Below the pieces are notes generated by a model, which was not told the DNA's origin, searched no databases, and saw only the letters and a list, made by a program, of their open reading frames with translations. The translations under genes were made by a program, and so were the position numbers. Shown piece after piece: positions 36,270 to 49,260 of a stretch of 64,000 nucleotides of DNA. Positions within the stretch are counted from its first letter, which is position 1. Each line of letters opens with the position of its first letter. Origin of the DNA: Crambe crambe (taxonomy: Eukaryota; Porifera; Demospongiae; Poecilosclerida; Crambeidae); contig OZ004591.1 of NCBI GenBank assembly GCA_963924555.1, positions 2,046,001-2,110,000 of the forward strand, in the 5' to 3' direction.

Positions 36270-36590
36270 CGCCCACGCATGGTTGCTAGGGAAAATTAAC
36301 TCAAAAACTATTTAAGTATAAACTATTTAGCAGGCCAGCTTTTAACTTGGTAAAGATCGTAAAATGGATATTTCACATACTGGTGTGGTTTTCATCATAA
36401 CGTCCTTTACCTATTAGAAGCATGCGGTGAAGACCTGTTAGCAAAGAAATGCAGAAAAGATGACATCTTTATCAGTCCAGTGAAGATGGTAAGTTTGCCG
36501 ACAGTCCGCGTGTCTCTTTGTGGATTAGATCATAGATATAGATCGACTAGGCTGGCTCTGCAGGAGGCTGAAGATCTGTAGTTAGTAAGG
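36270..36590 (+). CDS. Possible exon near 36420-36488, unrecognised
   Basis: After CTTTACCTATTAG the frame reads ACGEDLLAKKCRKDDIFISP, then VKM before gtaagt. The open frame actually continues on both sides (about 36400-36582) without an ATG. Upstream (36270-36300) is a small GC-richer patch with CCGCCCACGC and GGTTGCTAGGG. It could be a first-exon region, but no partner exon is identified. Low confidence. Confidence 0.25.
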
Positions 36591-38442
36591 TGGTGTTGTG
36601 CTAGTTCCTGAGGTCGATGAATAGGGGAAAGTTTGGACATTCTTTCTTTCCCTGTTTTGTATTTTTGTGATCATTTCTAAGTTTCAATCATTAAAATGAT
36701 ATTTCAATATCTAAATTAGTTTGCAGAACAAATGCCGAGTCCATATGGAATGTGAAATGATGTTGAAGAAGGATGCCATGATGGAGATTAATCCCACGGT
36801 AGAGACACTGGACACCTCATGGAAGAAAAGAGGTTAGTAAGAAAAAGTTATGTAGGATGAGAGAAGAGAAGGAAGAAGGGTACGAGAGTAGGAAAGATGC
36901 GACTGTGTAACTATGGAGAGGGTGAAGAGGGAGGAGGGTGGGATGTGTGTGTGCAGATGAGAGTGAGGGAAAGAGGAGTGTGTGGGATGGATAAGAACAT
37001 GATGTGAGGTGTGCGGAAAGAAAAGAATTTTGTGACCAAAAAATGTATAGCTGTGGATAGGCTTGATTCTATTATGCTGGCATAAATGTGGCATAAGAGG
37101 TACTCCCTAGCATCAGGCTTAATGAGGTGAATATTAGGACATGACTGGTGAGGTCAAGGAAGCAAGCATGTAATGTATGCCTCCATTAAACACTTACTTT
37201 AGGTGTATAAAGAGAAAATCCAAATCTACATAATTATGAACAGTAAAATTTATAATTTCCCACCCCACCTTAGAAAGTGTTCTAAATGGAGCCCTGAATG
37301 GGATTCCCTCTTTTGTTCTTTTTCAACCACTTTTAGTCTGGTGTATGTATAGGGTGATTTGAAATTAGAGTAACAATGGTGGCGTATCTATTCTCCCAGT
37401 CATGTGACTGATCATGTAACTCATGCCCACTGCTGGACTGGGCTTTATTTGGAAGTCTGATTTTACCTACCTATTTTATGTATCTTGCTGGTACAGTGTA
37501 CCTATCTATGGTGTAACCTTGGTTATCCACACCTCCTTTATCCAGAACCTATATGTGACGATAGTTCCAGGTCTTTTCAATTAGCCATATCTTAAACATG
37601 CCGATGAAATGACTTGAAATTTCTGTCATGTGTTCGATGTATTATTTCACCCTCAAGGTGACTAGTTACGAGTCCTGGAGAGCTGAAGTGGGTACATCTT
37701 TCTCTGAGGGATTGGTCTCAGGAAGATGATCGTGTCAGTATTCCAGGGTCACATTACAGTCCCCATGGTGATATTTATATAGAAGAGGACACTCCATCAG
37801 AGATGTGCAAGGAAGGAGTGGACATAGTAAATGGTGAGTGATTTTATCACCCTTGTGGAGATCACTACCATACTTGTAGGCACACAGTGAACATGTCAAT
37901 GGATAGACACTGAAGGTCCATTCATACTGTATACCGTATGGCTGGATATTTCCAAGGATTAATTATGATTTGTTATTAGGTTGCGGAACAAATGCCGAGT
38001 CTGTATTGAATGTGAAATGATGTTGAAGAAGGATGCCACGATGATGGAGATTAATCCCATGGTAGAGACACTGGACACCTCATGGAAGAAAAGAGGTACA
38101 TACGAGGAAATTGCAATAAGCATTGCTAAACTCATAAGGAGAGAGGTATGTTTGATGATAGGATGAGAGAGGGGAAGGAAGAAGGGTATGGGAGTAGGAA
38201 AGAGGCAACTGTGTAACTATGGAGAAGGTGAAGAGGGAGGATGGTTGGAAAAGAAGTAAGATGTGTGTGTGCAGATGAGAATGAGGGAGAGAGGAGTGTG
38301 TGGGATGGATAAGAACAGAGGATGTGAGGTGTGCGGAAAGAAAAGATACCCAATGACTGGAAAAAAAATTTTGTGACCAAAAAATCACTAAAACATGATT
38401 AAGTGTATAGCTGTAGATATGCTGGCATAAATAGTGGCATAA

Positions 38443-38990
38443 GAGGTGTGGGAGTGCGGGTCCTCATATAACTGGGCCCCACAGGCCCTTAATCACTGGG
38501 GATATATGGGGATGAGCATAGTGATTTAGGGACCCTCAGATTTGTCAATTGTTGTTATTATAAATAACAAGAGACAACAATACAGCTTTAATTAGTTATA
38601 ATCATAGAAGAATGATAGTTAATGTCCAAATCAAATGTAGTTGGTATTTGTTCACGCCTTTTTATGATACCATTAATAGGACAAAATGCCGTATCTTCTT
38701 GGCCACTCCACTCTGGCATTTTTATACATTTACAGAAGAGCTTCATCTTCATCGTTGTTGATGCAATGTGTAGCTATGGTATGTCTCTGTACTCTGATCA
38801 TATCTAGTATGCATTGTAGAATAGCTAATGCATTTTCTCAATTGACTTCAGTTGCCCAGCTTCATGCTGCACCATTAGCCTTGGTTTCTTCTTTCCGATT
38901 ATTATAACGAAGGTGACCAGCATCAGTACTTTATGGACCCCATGGGGGCTCTATAGTGATGTGGGGATGGGGTCCCTAAAAATAGGGGAC
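38443..38990. mobile_element. Insertion of about 550 bp absent from the sister unit
   Basis: The sister unit at about 37095-37110 passes directly from ATAAGAGGT to ACTCC. Here about 550 bp intervene, beginning GTGGGAGTGCGGGTCC and ending GGGGTCCCTAAAAATAGGGG. G/C-rich ends and an AT-rich middle suggest a DNA transposon. No transposase is recognised. Confidence 0.45.
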
Positions 38991-39465
38991 TCCTTAGCAT
39001 CAGGCTTAATGAGGTGAATATTAGGGCATGACTGGCAAGGTCAAGGAAGCAAGCATGTAATGTATGCCTCCATTTAACACTTCAAGTGTATGAAGAGAAA
39101 AATCAACTTTTTCCAAATCTACATATTTATGAACAGTAAAATAAAAAATTTCCCACTAATCCTCCGCCCCTTTATTGTCTAGAGCACTGATTTTTCCCAT
39201 CCTTATAAAGTGTTCTAAATGGAGCCCTGAATGGGATTCCCTCTTTTGTTCTTTTTCAAGTCCACTTTTAGTCTGTTGTATGTATCCTGTATGAGTGGAT
39301 CAATTCCATGTGTATGATTGGTGACAAATTTAATGATGATCTGTGTACAATATCTGAACTCTATGCTCCTCTTATGAGACCAGCTTTGTAGCTTCTATGA
39401 CACATGCATTATATTACCCTCTATCTATTCTCCTAGTCATGTGACTGATCATGTAACTCATGCCC

Positions 39466-39567
39466 CAGAGGAGGTCCGACATCCGGGTGTCAATATGCAT
39501 ATCAGCAAATTAGCATCACGTGGTAAGTATTGAATTGAATTGACACCCGGGTGTCGGACCTCCTCTG
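39466..39567. mobile_element. 102-bp MITE with 9-bp target duplication
   Basis: The ends CAGAGGAGGTCCGACATCCG and its mirror (ending CGGACCTCCTCTG) form inverted repeats of about 29 bp with one mismatch. CTCATGCCC flanks both sides (39457-39465 and 39568-39576). The sister locus near 37420 has one CTCATGCCC and no element. A 9-bp duplication suggests a Mutator-type or similar transposase. Confidence 0.9.
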
Positions 39568-40999
39568 CTCATGCCCACTGCTGGACTGGGCTTTATTTGG
39601 AAGTCTGATTTTACCTATTAAGTATCTTGCTGGTACAGTGTACCATAGATGGTAGAGCACTCTACTATCTATGGTGTAACCTTGGTTATCCACACCTCCT
39701 TTATCCAGAACCTATATGTGACGATAGTTCCAGGTCTTTTCAATTAGCCATGTCTTAAACATGCTGATGAAATGACTTCAAATTTCTGTCATGTGATCTA
39801 TATATTATTTCACCCTCAAGGCAACTAGTTATGAGTCCTGGAGAGCTGAAGTGGGTACATCTTTTCTCTGAGGGATTGGTCTCAGGAAGATGATCGTGTC
39901 AGTATTCCAGGGTCACATTACAGTCCCCATGGTGATATTTATATAGAAGAGGACACTCCATCAGAGATGTGCAGGGAAGGAGTGGACATAGTAAATGGTG
40001 AGTGATTTTATCATCCTTGTGGAGATCACTACCATACTTGTCACAGTGTACACTGAAGGTCCATTCATACTGTTTACCATAATGGCTGGATATAATTTCC
40101 AAGGATTAAAGGTTTTATGATTTGGTTTGATTTCTTATTCACCATCAGTTATGGATGAGTACATTCCTTTAATTATGGTCGTACTTTTTCTAAGTGTTCC
40201 GGTCATTGTTGGTTTGGTATCTCCTACCTACTCTGTTTATCTACTGAGCAATGAGCATGCCCACTGCTGGACTGGGCTTTATTTGGAAGTCTGATTTTAT
40301 GTAAGTATGTGCTTCTGGAGTCATCTTTCGTAAGGTTGTGTTGTGTTAGTTCCTGATGTTACTTTCTTTTTCCTGTTTGTGTTTTTGTGATCACAACATC
40401 CGTTTCAGTCATGAAGTGGCAAAAAATGATAATTTAATTTCTAAATTAGTGTGCAGAGCAAATGCCAAGTCTGTATGAAATATGAAATGAAATTGAAGAA
40501 GGATGCCACGATGATGGAGATTAATCCCATGGTAGAGACACTGGACACCTCATGGAAGAAAAGAGGTACATACGAGGAAATTGCAGTAAATATTGCTAAA
40601 CTCGTAAGGAGAGAGTTATGAAGGATGAGAGGGCGAGAGAGGGGAAGAAAGAAGGGTATGGGAGTGAGAAAGAGGTGACTGTGACTGTGTAGCTATGAAG
40701 AGGGAAGAGGGTTGGAATAGAAGTGGGATGTGGATATGCAGATGAGATTGAGGTGTGTGGGATGGATAAGAACAGAGGATGTGAGGTAGAAAAGATCCCC
40801 TATGGCTATCTCTAAAAGTGACAATGCATAGACACTTACTCCTATCCCCTGCAGGAAATTTTTACTTGAAATGTACATAATAATGAATCCTCCTCCACCC
40901 CTTTATTGTCTAGAGCCCTGATTTTCCCATCCTTAGAAAGTGTTCTAAATGGAGCCCTGAATGGGATTCCCCACTTTTAGTCTGGTGTATGTATCTGTT

Positions 41000-41351
41000 T
41001 CATGTATATGATGTGTTCAGTGCTCTTATTAGAATATCTGAACCCCATTTCTCTCTTGCTTGACCACTGTGTTTCCATGGAGCTTTGAAGGAATCAACTA
41101 TTCTTTCACATAGTCTTGTGTGAAATCCCATGGTAACATATCTTCTTATGAATCCAGTTCTATCATACAGGTCTACCAGTACCCTATTGAGAAGCTTTCC
41201 AGACATTGTTGTGTTTTCATTCATCTCCCTCTCTCGGTCATTGGCACATTCTTCAGCTTTGTGGTCATGAATCTGTGCCTGGAAGGCCAGCTGTAAGTTA
41301 GCTGTTTTTGCATCATTCATAGTGTCTCTGTAGACATCATAATTGAGATGA
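41000..41351 (-). CDS. Unrecognised minus-strand exon, about 117 aa
   Basis: The minus strand is open from an acceptor-like ctgaaatgtag (41352-41362) to a TGA at 41000. It includes a hydrophilic helical part (ANLQLAFQAQIHDHKAEECA), then TGFIRRYVTMGFHTRLCERI, and ends ALNTSYT. The composition looks coding. The segment is unique within the window, being inserted between repeat units. The frame stays open past the putative acceptor to 41431, but without ATG. No family is recognised. It may be a terminal exon of an unseen gene or a retroposed fragment. Confidence 0.35.
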
Positions 41352-41716
41352 CTACATTTCAGCCCAAGCAAAATACCTAAAAGAGATGAGCATGCAATTA
41401 ACCTCAGTAGTTCATGATAAGGAGAAAGCAATAGACTTGCTCAGTAAGCAAGAGAAAACTTTGACTGCTAAGCAACAGAATGTTGGAAATGTAGTACAAA
41501 GTGGCTGCTGGGTTACACTAATGTGGTATCACCATCTTGTGAAACCAGTTTCTTGGTGCAAGCTCTGCCACTGGAGTACTGTAGTCAAGTGTGCAATGGT
41601 GCAAGTGGAAAGACTGTTATCAGGGGGTGTGTAATCTTTTAAGAATGTGTGTGATAGGGTTACACACTCAACACTCTATTCTAGTCTACTCTCCTGAAAT
41701 GCAATCTCCTCTGAAT

Positions 41717-41958
41717 CCTTGGAAATATCCAGCCCTACTGCGTACAGTATGAATGGACCTTCAGTGCCTGTCCATTGACATGCTCACTGTGTGCCAAACA
41801 TCTACTCACCATTTACTATGTCAACTCCTTCTGAGAGAGTGTTTCTAACATCTTCTATAAAACATCACCATGGTGACTGGCATGTGACCCTGGAATAATG
41901 ACAACATCAAGTGCATGTATGTAGTCCACCACCAGGTCCACACAATCACCCTACAGGA
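41717..41958 (-). repeat. Cassette A in inverted orientation (micro-inversion)
   Basis: Between CCTCTGAATC and GTAACTTGC the sequence is the reverse complement of the usual cassette A unit. It begins CCTTGGAAATATCCAGCC and ends CACCCTACAGGA, which are the reversed ends of other copies, while both flanks keep the normal orientation. Confidence 0.8.
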
Positions 41959-41999
41959 GTAACTTGCTTATTCATGTGCATAGCTTATGGAATGATCTG

Positions 42000-43235
42000 T
42001 ACTTCCTGTAAATGACTGTAGTGTTGCTTTGTCACTAATATATTTGGTATTCTTACTGAGCAATGAGCATGGACTGGGCTTTATTTGGAGGTCTGATTTA
42101 ACCTATATCTTGCTGCTAGATTCTGGCTGTGCTTTCTGGAATTGTATCAGTGTGCTGGGTCTATATTGAAAGTGATACTTGTATGGTAAGGTGTGGCAGT
42201 TCATGCAAGTGTATATGCCACTGTACACTGAGTCCACGTTCATGTTTTCTCACTGGACATTCACATCCACACAAATAAATCAAGGCATAGTCACTGGATT
42301 GTCAGGTTTATTCCAAGGAATTTACGTTTCGATGATGCATCATAAGTCAATGCTAACACTTATGGACCAGAAAATGTGCCCCAGGGGTGAGGGAGATATT
42401 AGGGGAGATATTTGTACAAGTAGTAAATGGATATTCTACTGATTCAGTCCCTGATAAATTAGTCACATCTCCAAATATGTTGATAAAATAATTATTACTT
42501 CAAACTCCTTTCACATGTTGTATGTATAATGGTTGGACTATCTCCTCACCAATTTCCAGTCTCAAGGCTACTAGTAATCATGAGTTAAAGTGGTCATATT
42601 TGATTCCTGTCATATTTATTGTCTTTCAGGTTGTAGAACAATCCCGAGTCTGTATGAAATGGAGAAGTATGCCATGATGATGGAGATTAATCCCATGAAA
42701 AGAGCTAACATGACATCACATGTACTTGGACAACTGATGGGAACAAGATAAGAGGTGTGGCAGGGGGTGGGGATGATGTCATGTGATAGGTACATGTATA
42801 CAGTGGAATCCAGTTACCCTTGGGACTGAACAAAATGGTTGCTCCACAGAGGTGACCCTACAGTGATGTATATGTATATCTGTCTTTGAGACTTCATTTT
42901 AACATCAAATACTAACTCATGAGTGATCTGCTAAGTTGGGTTCCACTGTACTGAGGGTTTTTACTACACCCTTACTCCCCTACGAATTGCAACTTTTGCA
43001 AGCTTAATCATTGTCCATTTAATCACATGCAAAATGCTCCCCACACTCCTCCCCTTTATTGTTCAGAGTCCTGATTTTGCCCCTCCTTAGAAACGTCTCT
43101 CCATGTTTATCTTCGTGATTGCAGTGGTATGTATGGATGGTCTTTTCTCCGAGAGACTGGTCTCATGAAGATTCACACTGGCATCAGTTACATCATAGGC
43201 TGTCTTGGTGAGATTTCTTTATCGTACATATAAAA

Positions 43236-43266
<31 letters not shown>

Positions 43267-43272
43267 CATACA

Positions 43273-43304
<32 letters not shown>

Positions 43305-44250
43305 CTGTACAATGGAACCTCTCAATGTGCTCCCTGAAACACTTGTGTCATCAGGACACTTTTCTCCTTGTCCCATTACAATACACATCTCTACATACGT
43401 AAGTAGCCACTAGGCCCACCAGGCACATGTCCACATGGTTTCAGTGACCCTTTACCATAAGTTTTTTATGGCATCCCAATCATATACATGTAGTTCTCAC
43501 AGGAGTTTGAGTACCTTAATGTATGTATTCCTCAATCCCTTGCTAGACGTGTTCACAGCATACAGTGTACTTTGCCAGCTGTAATCCTGGTCTCTTGATC
43601 TGACTAACCCCTTGACTTTTATTTGTCCCCACCAAGGCAGTCATCCCCACCAGATAGGTATGTAATGTGCTATGATCCTACTCAGAAGAATTCCTGGAAG
43701 TATACTTGTCCCCATCAGATACGTTCTTGTAATCCTGCCCTCATCTCCTTATGAATCTTTTCCTTACCAGATACAGAATCCCTTCTCCACAATGTTTGAC
43801 AATGTAATTTTGTAGACTACAAAATTCATCAAATCCAGGCTACTATGCACCATGTGAAAGCAGAGTTAGCTGAATAAGGCATCAGGCTCACCCCACAATG
43901 CACTGCATTCATCTAGTTATTTTGAGGATTGTGCAACATAATGCACACAGTGGTTAAGTCCTTATCTGTTGTGAGACTTTTATATTACTCTCTTGTATAC
44001 CAGTTATGTATGTATAATCTCTCTATGTACCCCTCTTGTGAAACCATCAGTGTTATCCTCTCTATACTAGTGTTGTATCAGCATCCTCTGTATACCCCTA
44101 TTGTGAAACCAGCATTGTGAATTCTCTCACTAGTCTAATGTTGTATCATCCTCTTATGAAACCAGTTATAATGCAAATATTCTTTCTAGACTCCTCTTGT
44201 GAGACCACCATTGTGGGTTCACTACTTATATCATCCTCTGTGAAGCAAGT
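42000..44250 (+). repeat. Exon-like cassette block V
   Basis: A shortened cassette B (42630-42707, lacking the GTGGAGACACTGG part), cassette C (43125-43207), a CATA run (43238-43303) and then the 43385-44240 relative of 4051-4790, with GTGAAACCAG-type units at its end. No intact gene is seen. Confidence 0.5.
43238..43303 (+). repeat. CATA microsatellite
   Basis: An almost pure (CATA)n run at the standard position between cassette C and the ACAATGGAACC stretch. Confidence 0.95.
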
Positions 44251-44259
44251 TTCATCAGA

Positions 44260-44775
44260 GAGTGCGGTAGCACTCTCTATGTAGGGATGACTCGGACAGC
44301 CGCGTGCGCCACCTATAGACTAATACAAAAGTGAAATTCTAGTTTCCCCCACTTAGACCTAACAAAAGCTACTGTGAATGATTATCCAGCCTACTAGAGC
44401 CTACTACAATGTGCAGACCAAGTTTCAGGACCAGGGAGCTTACCGTTTCAGAAATACGGCAAGCAGGTAAATCGCTGGATTCTTCTTCTTCTCTATTGTT
44501 GTTGTTATTCTTCTTCTTCTTAGACAACTATATCTCTCGAACCACTCAAGCTACAGCTATGATTTCTGGATAAATCCACTCCAAATTCTACCATAGCTCA
44601 ACAATAACACAACACCTTGACTTATTGATAATGATTGGGGCTGGTATGCTATTCTTCTTTCATCTGTCCCTGCATATACATAGAAGAATGAACTCTATAC
44701 ATAGCTAAAACCATAAAAGAAAGGAAAAAAGACCAGGAACAAGTAAGGGAAAAAGCATTTCGTGAAATGAAAAAA
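44260..44775 (+). other. Unassigned, possible transposon remnant
   Basis: Not similar to the cassette blocks. It contains GACTCGGACAGCCGCGTGCG, TTCTTCTT tracts and a stretch ATATCTCTCGAACCACTCAA that reads like a dispersed repeat. No open frame of interest is seen. Confidence 0.3.
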
Positions 44776-45006
44776 GATGTAGGGATGACCACTGCTCAAA
44801 AAAGTAAGGAAACAAGAAGGATGGAAATGGGATCAATCTTTGTTCTGTATATCCAGCCAACAATCCCTACATATACCACGTCGGGTAGCTTCAGATTATA
44901 GTGTAGTAATGTACATATATGTAGGGATTGTTGGCTGGATGTACAGAACAAAGATTGATCCCACTTCCATCCTTCTTGTTTCTTAGCAGTGGTCATCCCC
45001 ACATCT
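44776..45006. mobile_element. Fold-back element with long inverted arms
   Basis: The left arm (about 44776-44873: GATGTAGGGATGACCACTGC ... CAACAATCCCTACATAT) is the near-perfect reverse complement of the right arm (about 44910-45006). The loop is about 36 bp. Arms of almost 100 bp would form a long hairpin in RNA. It has no coding capacity; reading frames on both strands are mirror artefacts. Confidence 0.85.
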
Positions 45007-45475
45007 TTTTTAATTTCAAAAAATACTTTTTCCCCTATTAAATATCAATTGATCTCTATATCCTCTTGTGTTATGACACTAACATTGTATCACCCTCTAG
45101 TATCACCCTCCAGTTATATGAATTCTTACTATGCTCCTTTTGTTAGACTAACGTTGTGGGTTACATTCTGTGACATTACCCTCTTGTGGGTCCAGTTTCA
45201 TTAAGCATCATTTATTCTATACCCCTCTTGTGAAACCACCAGTGTTATTTGGTTAGCATTGTAATGAAATCAGCATTCACTCTATATGAACCAGCAGTGT
45301 GAGTTTAATAAACCATACAAGCTCTGCCAATGCAGTACTGTAGACAAATGTAGAATGGTTCTAGTGGAAAGACTGTTATCTGGGGGTGTGTAATCTTTTG
45401 AAGTGTGCGTGTGATAGGGTTACACACTCAACACTCTCGTCTCCTGAAAATACAATCTCCTCTGAATTCCTGTAG

Positions 45476-47210
45476 GATGATTGTGTGGACAGAACTTGAA
45501 CCTGGTGGTGGACTACATTCACTTGATTGTGTCATTATTTCAGAGACACTCTCTCAGAGATGTACAAGGAAGGAGTGGACACAGTAATTAGTGAGTGATT
45601 TTAATCATCTCACTGCCATGCTTGTTGGCACACAGTGAACATGTCAATGGACAGTCCATTCATACTGTATACCATATAGTCAATGTCTTACTTATTCATG
45701 TGCATACCTTTCAAAATGTTATGAAATGAGCATATTGGCCGTACTTCCTATAAATGACTGCAATGTTCCTTTGTCATCACTAATATACATTTGGTTTGGT
45801 ATCCTGAGCATTCCCACTGCTGGACTGGGCTTTATTTAGAAGTCTGCTTGTGATACTTGTATGGTAAGGTGTGACAGTTCATGCAAGTGTATTATGTACA
45901 ATAAGTTCCACTGTACATTGACTCACTTCATCACTGTATTCTTCAGAAATGTCCAGTTTGGTGGTCATGTTCAATGCTTGCTTGCTGGACATTCACATCC
46001 ACACAAACAACATAGTCACTAGATTGTCAATGCTGTCACCAAATTTCAGCCAAGTAATCATGAGTTATGTTATGGAGATCTAAAGTGGCTTGTGTCTTAT
46101 ATTATATTTCTGTCTCTTTCAGGGTGCAGAACAAATGCTGGGTCTGTATGAAATGAAGAAGGATGCTACGATGATGGAGACTAATCCCATGGTGGAGACA
46201 CTGGACTCCTCAGGGAAGAAAAGAGGTATGCATGTAGCTAGCATGACATCACATGTACTTGGACAACTCATGGGAAAGAGATAAGAGGTGGGGCAGGGGG
46301 TAGGGATGATAAAAAATTTTTGTTTTAATTTCGTGGTAAAAGTCACCCTTGGGGCTGACCAAAGTGGCTGCTATACAGAGGTGGCCCCTTTGCACAGTAA
46401 CTTTCAATATATCAGGTTTTATCTTGGAGACTTGACTTGACCTACATAATTGCTGACTCAGGAAAGGTTTCCCCAACCCCCTTACTTTTCCGTCTGAATT
46501 GACATGCAAAATGCTCCCTACACTCCCCCTTCATTGTTCAGAGCTCTAATTTTGCTCCTCCTTAGAAATGTCTCTCCATACAGCCCTGATTGTTTGTCTT
46601 CATGATTGCAGTGGTGTGTGTGGATGCCAAAGGATTACGTCTTTTCTCTGAGGGACTGGTCTCAGGAAGATCCACACCATGTAGAGGCTGTCCATATGCT
46701 GGCATCAATTACATCATCCTCACTGGTTGTCTTGGTGAGTCTCTCTTTATTGTACATACATACATACATACATACATGCATACATACATCCATACATACA
46801 TACATACATACATACATACATACATACATACATACATACATACATACATACAATGGGACCTCTCAATGTGGACTCCCTGAAATACTTGTGTCATCAGGAC
46901 ACTTTTCTCCTTGTCCCATTACAATACACATCTCTACATGCGTAAGTAGCTACTAGGCCCACCAGGCACATGTCCACATGGTTTCAGTGACCCTTTACCA
47001 TATAGGTTTTTTGTTATAGGACTGTAGTTCTCAAGTATCACTTCATAAGTTTGAGTATGTCTTCCTCAATCCCTTGCTAGACATGTTCATGAGCATACAA
47101 TACTTTGCCAGCTGTACTCCTGGTCTCTCAATCCCCTTAATTTTGTCCCCATAGAAATTTTACAAGCGTTGATCCCCACCAGATACATAGGTATGTAGTG
47201 TGTTATGATC
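45476..47210 (+). repeat. Exon-like cassette block I, copy 2
   Basis: The counterpart of 1-1620. Cassette A is 45476-45590, B is 46123-46225 and C is 46612-46734, followed by the CATA run (46753-46852). Cassette B here reads AEQMLGLYEMKKDATMMETN in frame with no indel, whereas copy 1 carries an insertion (CTACGTACAATG). Confidence 0.5.
46753..46852 (+). repeat. CATA microsatellite
   Basis: A (CATA)n run of about 100 bp, longer than the copy 1 equivalent (1271-1350). Confidence 0.95.
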
Positions 47211-49260
47211 CTACTCAGAAAAGTCCTGCCCACATCTCCTTATGAATCTTCTCCTTACCAGATACATAGTAATATAGTCCTCCTACTAACTTATGACAAT
47301 TCCTTTGTATGACTGCTCACATGGACTTGTTGACCTTTATAGCGTAGCAGATGTCTGACTCATAATTACTACATCCACACACTTCCTGGGGAAGAACCCC
47401 CTGCATGCATAGAGTACTATGGCCACCTAATGATTTACACCTGCCTTGAACCAGTGTAGGACTCTTACATACTTAATTTTTACTGGGCCATATGAAATGT
47501 CCCTCCCCTCCCCCTCCCCCTTTTTAAGTCCACTTTTAGTGTGTATGTGGCTCCTCTAGGACATAATGCTCATTCTATGTAGAGAGAAATTTGTGCTTTT
47601 CTATGTAAGTACGAGCAATTAATTCTTTTGGTGTATAGAAATGACCCACTAATCCAGGCTACTATGTCATATTGTCCTATGAATGGCAATTTGTGTGATT
47701 ATGCACCGACTGTCAAGAACTTACTGAGTGTGATTTTTAGACCATGCTTCTAACACCATCAAGTAAGATTGTGAGAAGTGACAATGCACAAACCCTCTTC
47801 TTGTGTAGTTATTCATCTTCTCTACGTAACTATGTACTGGGGGACACTTACTCCTTGTCTTTTGACATACATAATAATGAATCCTCCCCCACCCCTTATC
47901 GTCTAGAGACCAGATTTCCCCATCCTTAGAAATGGAGCCCTGAATGAGATTCTCTGATTTCTCTTTTACTATTTTTCATGTGCATAGCTTTCAGAATGTT
48001 ATGGAATGAGCACATTGGCTGTACTTCCTGTAAATGACTTCAATGTTCCTTTGTCATCACTAAAATACTTTTGGTTTGGTATCCTGAGCATGCTCACTGC
48101 TGGACTGGGCTTTATTGAAGTATGGTAAAGTGTGACATGCAGTTCATCCATACACTCTACACTGACTCACTTCATCTCCATTGTGAAATCAGCATCGTGG
48201 GTTCTGTGTCACTAGTCTAATATTCTAGTACCCTCTTGTGAGACCAGCGTATCACAAGCATTAGGCAAACTTAACTGTTGTAGTCCTTGGAAAAACTTTT
48301 ATGACTGACAGAGCCAAAAATGTACATGTGAAAGTACCCAGTAAAACACATTTAATTTGTGAAGTAATAACCATTCTAATTGGGTTTTCCCCTGAAAATG
48401 TTTGTACAGTGTCAATACAGTGAAACCTGTCTATAGTTGCCACCCTGGAACTGTCTGGCCAAAGAGAAAAAAATTGCCAACTGTTTAAATGGTTGGAAAA
48501 TGGCCAGTGGCCAGTAGTAATTGGGGCAAGCCCCACATTAGTGATGATGACCTTTCACCCTGATATAAATATGTACATATATCGTTGCACGTCTGTCCTG
48601 ACATTGTAGTTTATTTCTGTGATGACCTTGGGTAAACTGAGCATGTGTAAACAAGATTACGTGTACACCAACAAACTGTTCATAAACCTATGTATGTTCA
48701 TGAGAATTTCAGTCCTCCTGAAAAAGGTAGCTATGGAAATTGTTATTTAGGAACTGGTCCCTGAGATGTTAACATTTATAACTACTAGTTTTATGGGTCA
48801 AGGTATGAATTACCAACGACAATACACTATTGATACTAGGCCAATGTGTTTATCATTGTATTACAGAAACGATATCCAGATTCTCCCCAGTGAAACTGAT
48901 CAGAGCGGTGCTTGAATGCCACATTAAAAGATTTTGATATTCTCGTGGCTATTAAAATACATTATTTTAACCACATGAAAGAAAAATGGGCCCATCAGAG
49001 TGGTGTTGCACCTCTCTAACACCCTTCGGGGAGAATCCTGTCAGTACCCATAAATTAAATGATACAGTATTGAATATTCTGTGTGTAGTGTGTTTAGCTG
49101 TCTTAGGACAAGGAATTTCAATATAAAGCCCAGGATTTTCACCTTCTTCCCTATGACCCCTCTTAATGCGGAACTCTGTTTTCCACACAATTATCTTAGC
49201 AGTTTTCTTCACTGACTCACCCATGAAGATTGAAATTGTTGATAGAGCTTGACTGCTGGA
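47211..49260 (+). other. Non-coding duplicated sequence, copy 2
   Basis: The counterpart of 1614-3386 joined to 6091-6700. It lacks the MITE found at 2450 and the 2.7-kb block. No gene is seen. A 131-codon minus-strand frame at 48967-49362 is broken in copy 1 by small indels and shows no domain. Confidence 0.6.

Larger units (their letters stand above)
36721..41000 (+). repeat. Exon-like cassette block IV (three tandem units)
   Basis: Three successive units carry cassette B at 36721-36832, 37981-38095 and 40451-40565, and cassette A ending at 37833 and 39997. In this block cassette B is open in a different frame from block II: MLKKDATMMEINPMVETLDT, then SWKKRG. In the last two copies it runs on as TYEEIAISIAKLIRRE or a close variant, so the gt after AGAG is not used as an end in that reading. 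The cassette A frame reads IYIEEDTPSEMCKEGVDIVN. Purine-rich tracts follow each B. The function is unknown. Confidence 0.5.

Noticed and set aside
36834-38388. Minus-strand Ser/His/Pro-rich frames (also 32922-33295, 40693-40878)
   Set aside because: They come from the purine-rich repeat tract; the skewed composition is not protein-like.
44796-45204. Reading frames on both strands in the fold-back element
   Set aside because: They arise from the mirrored arms.
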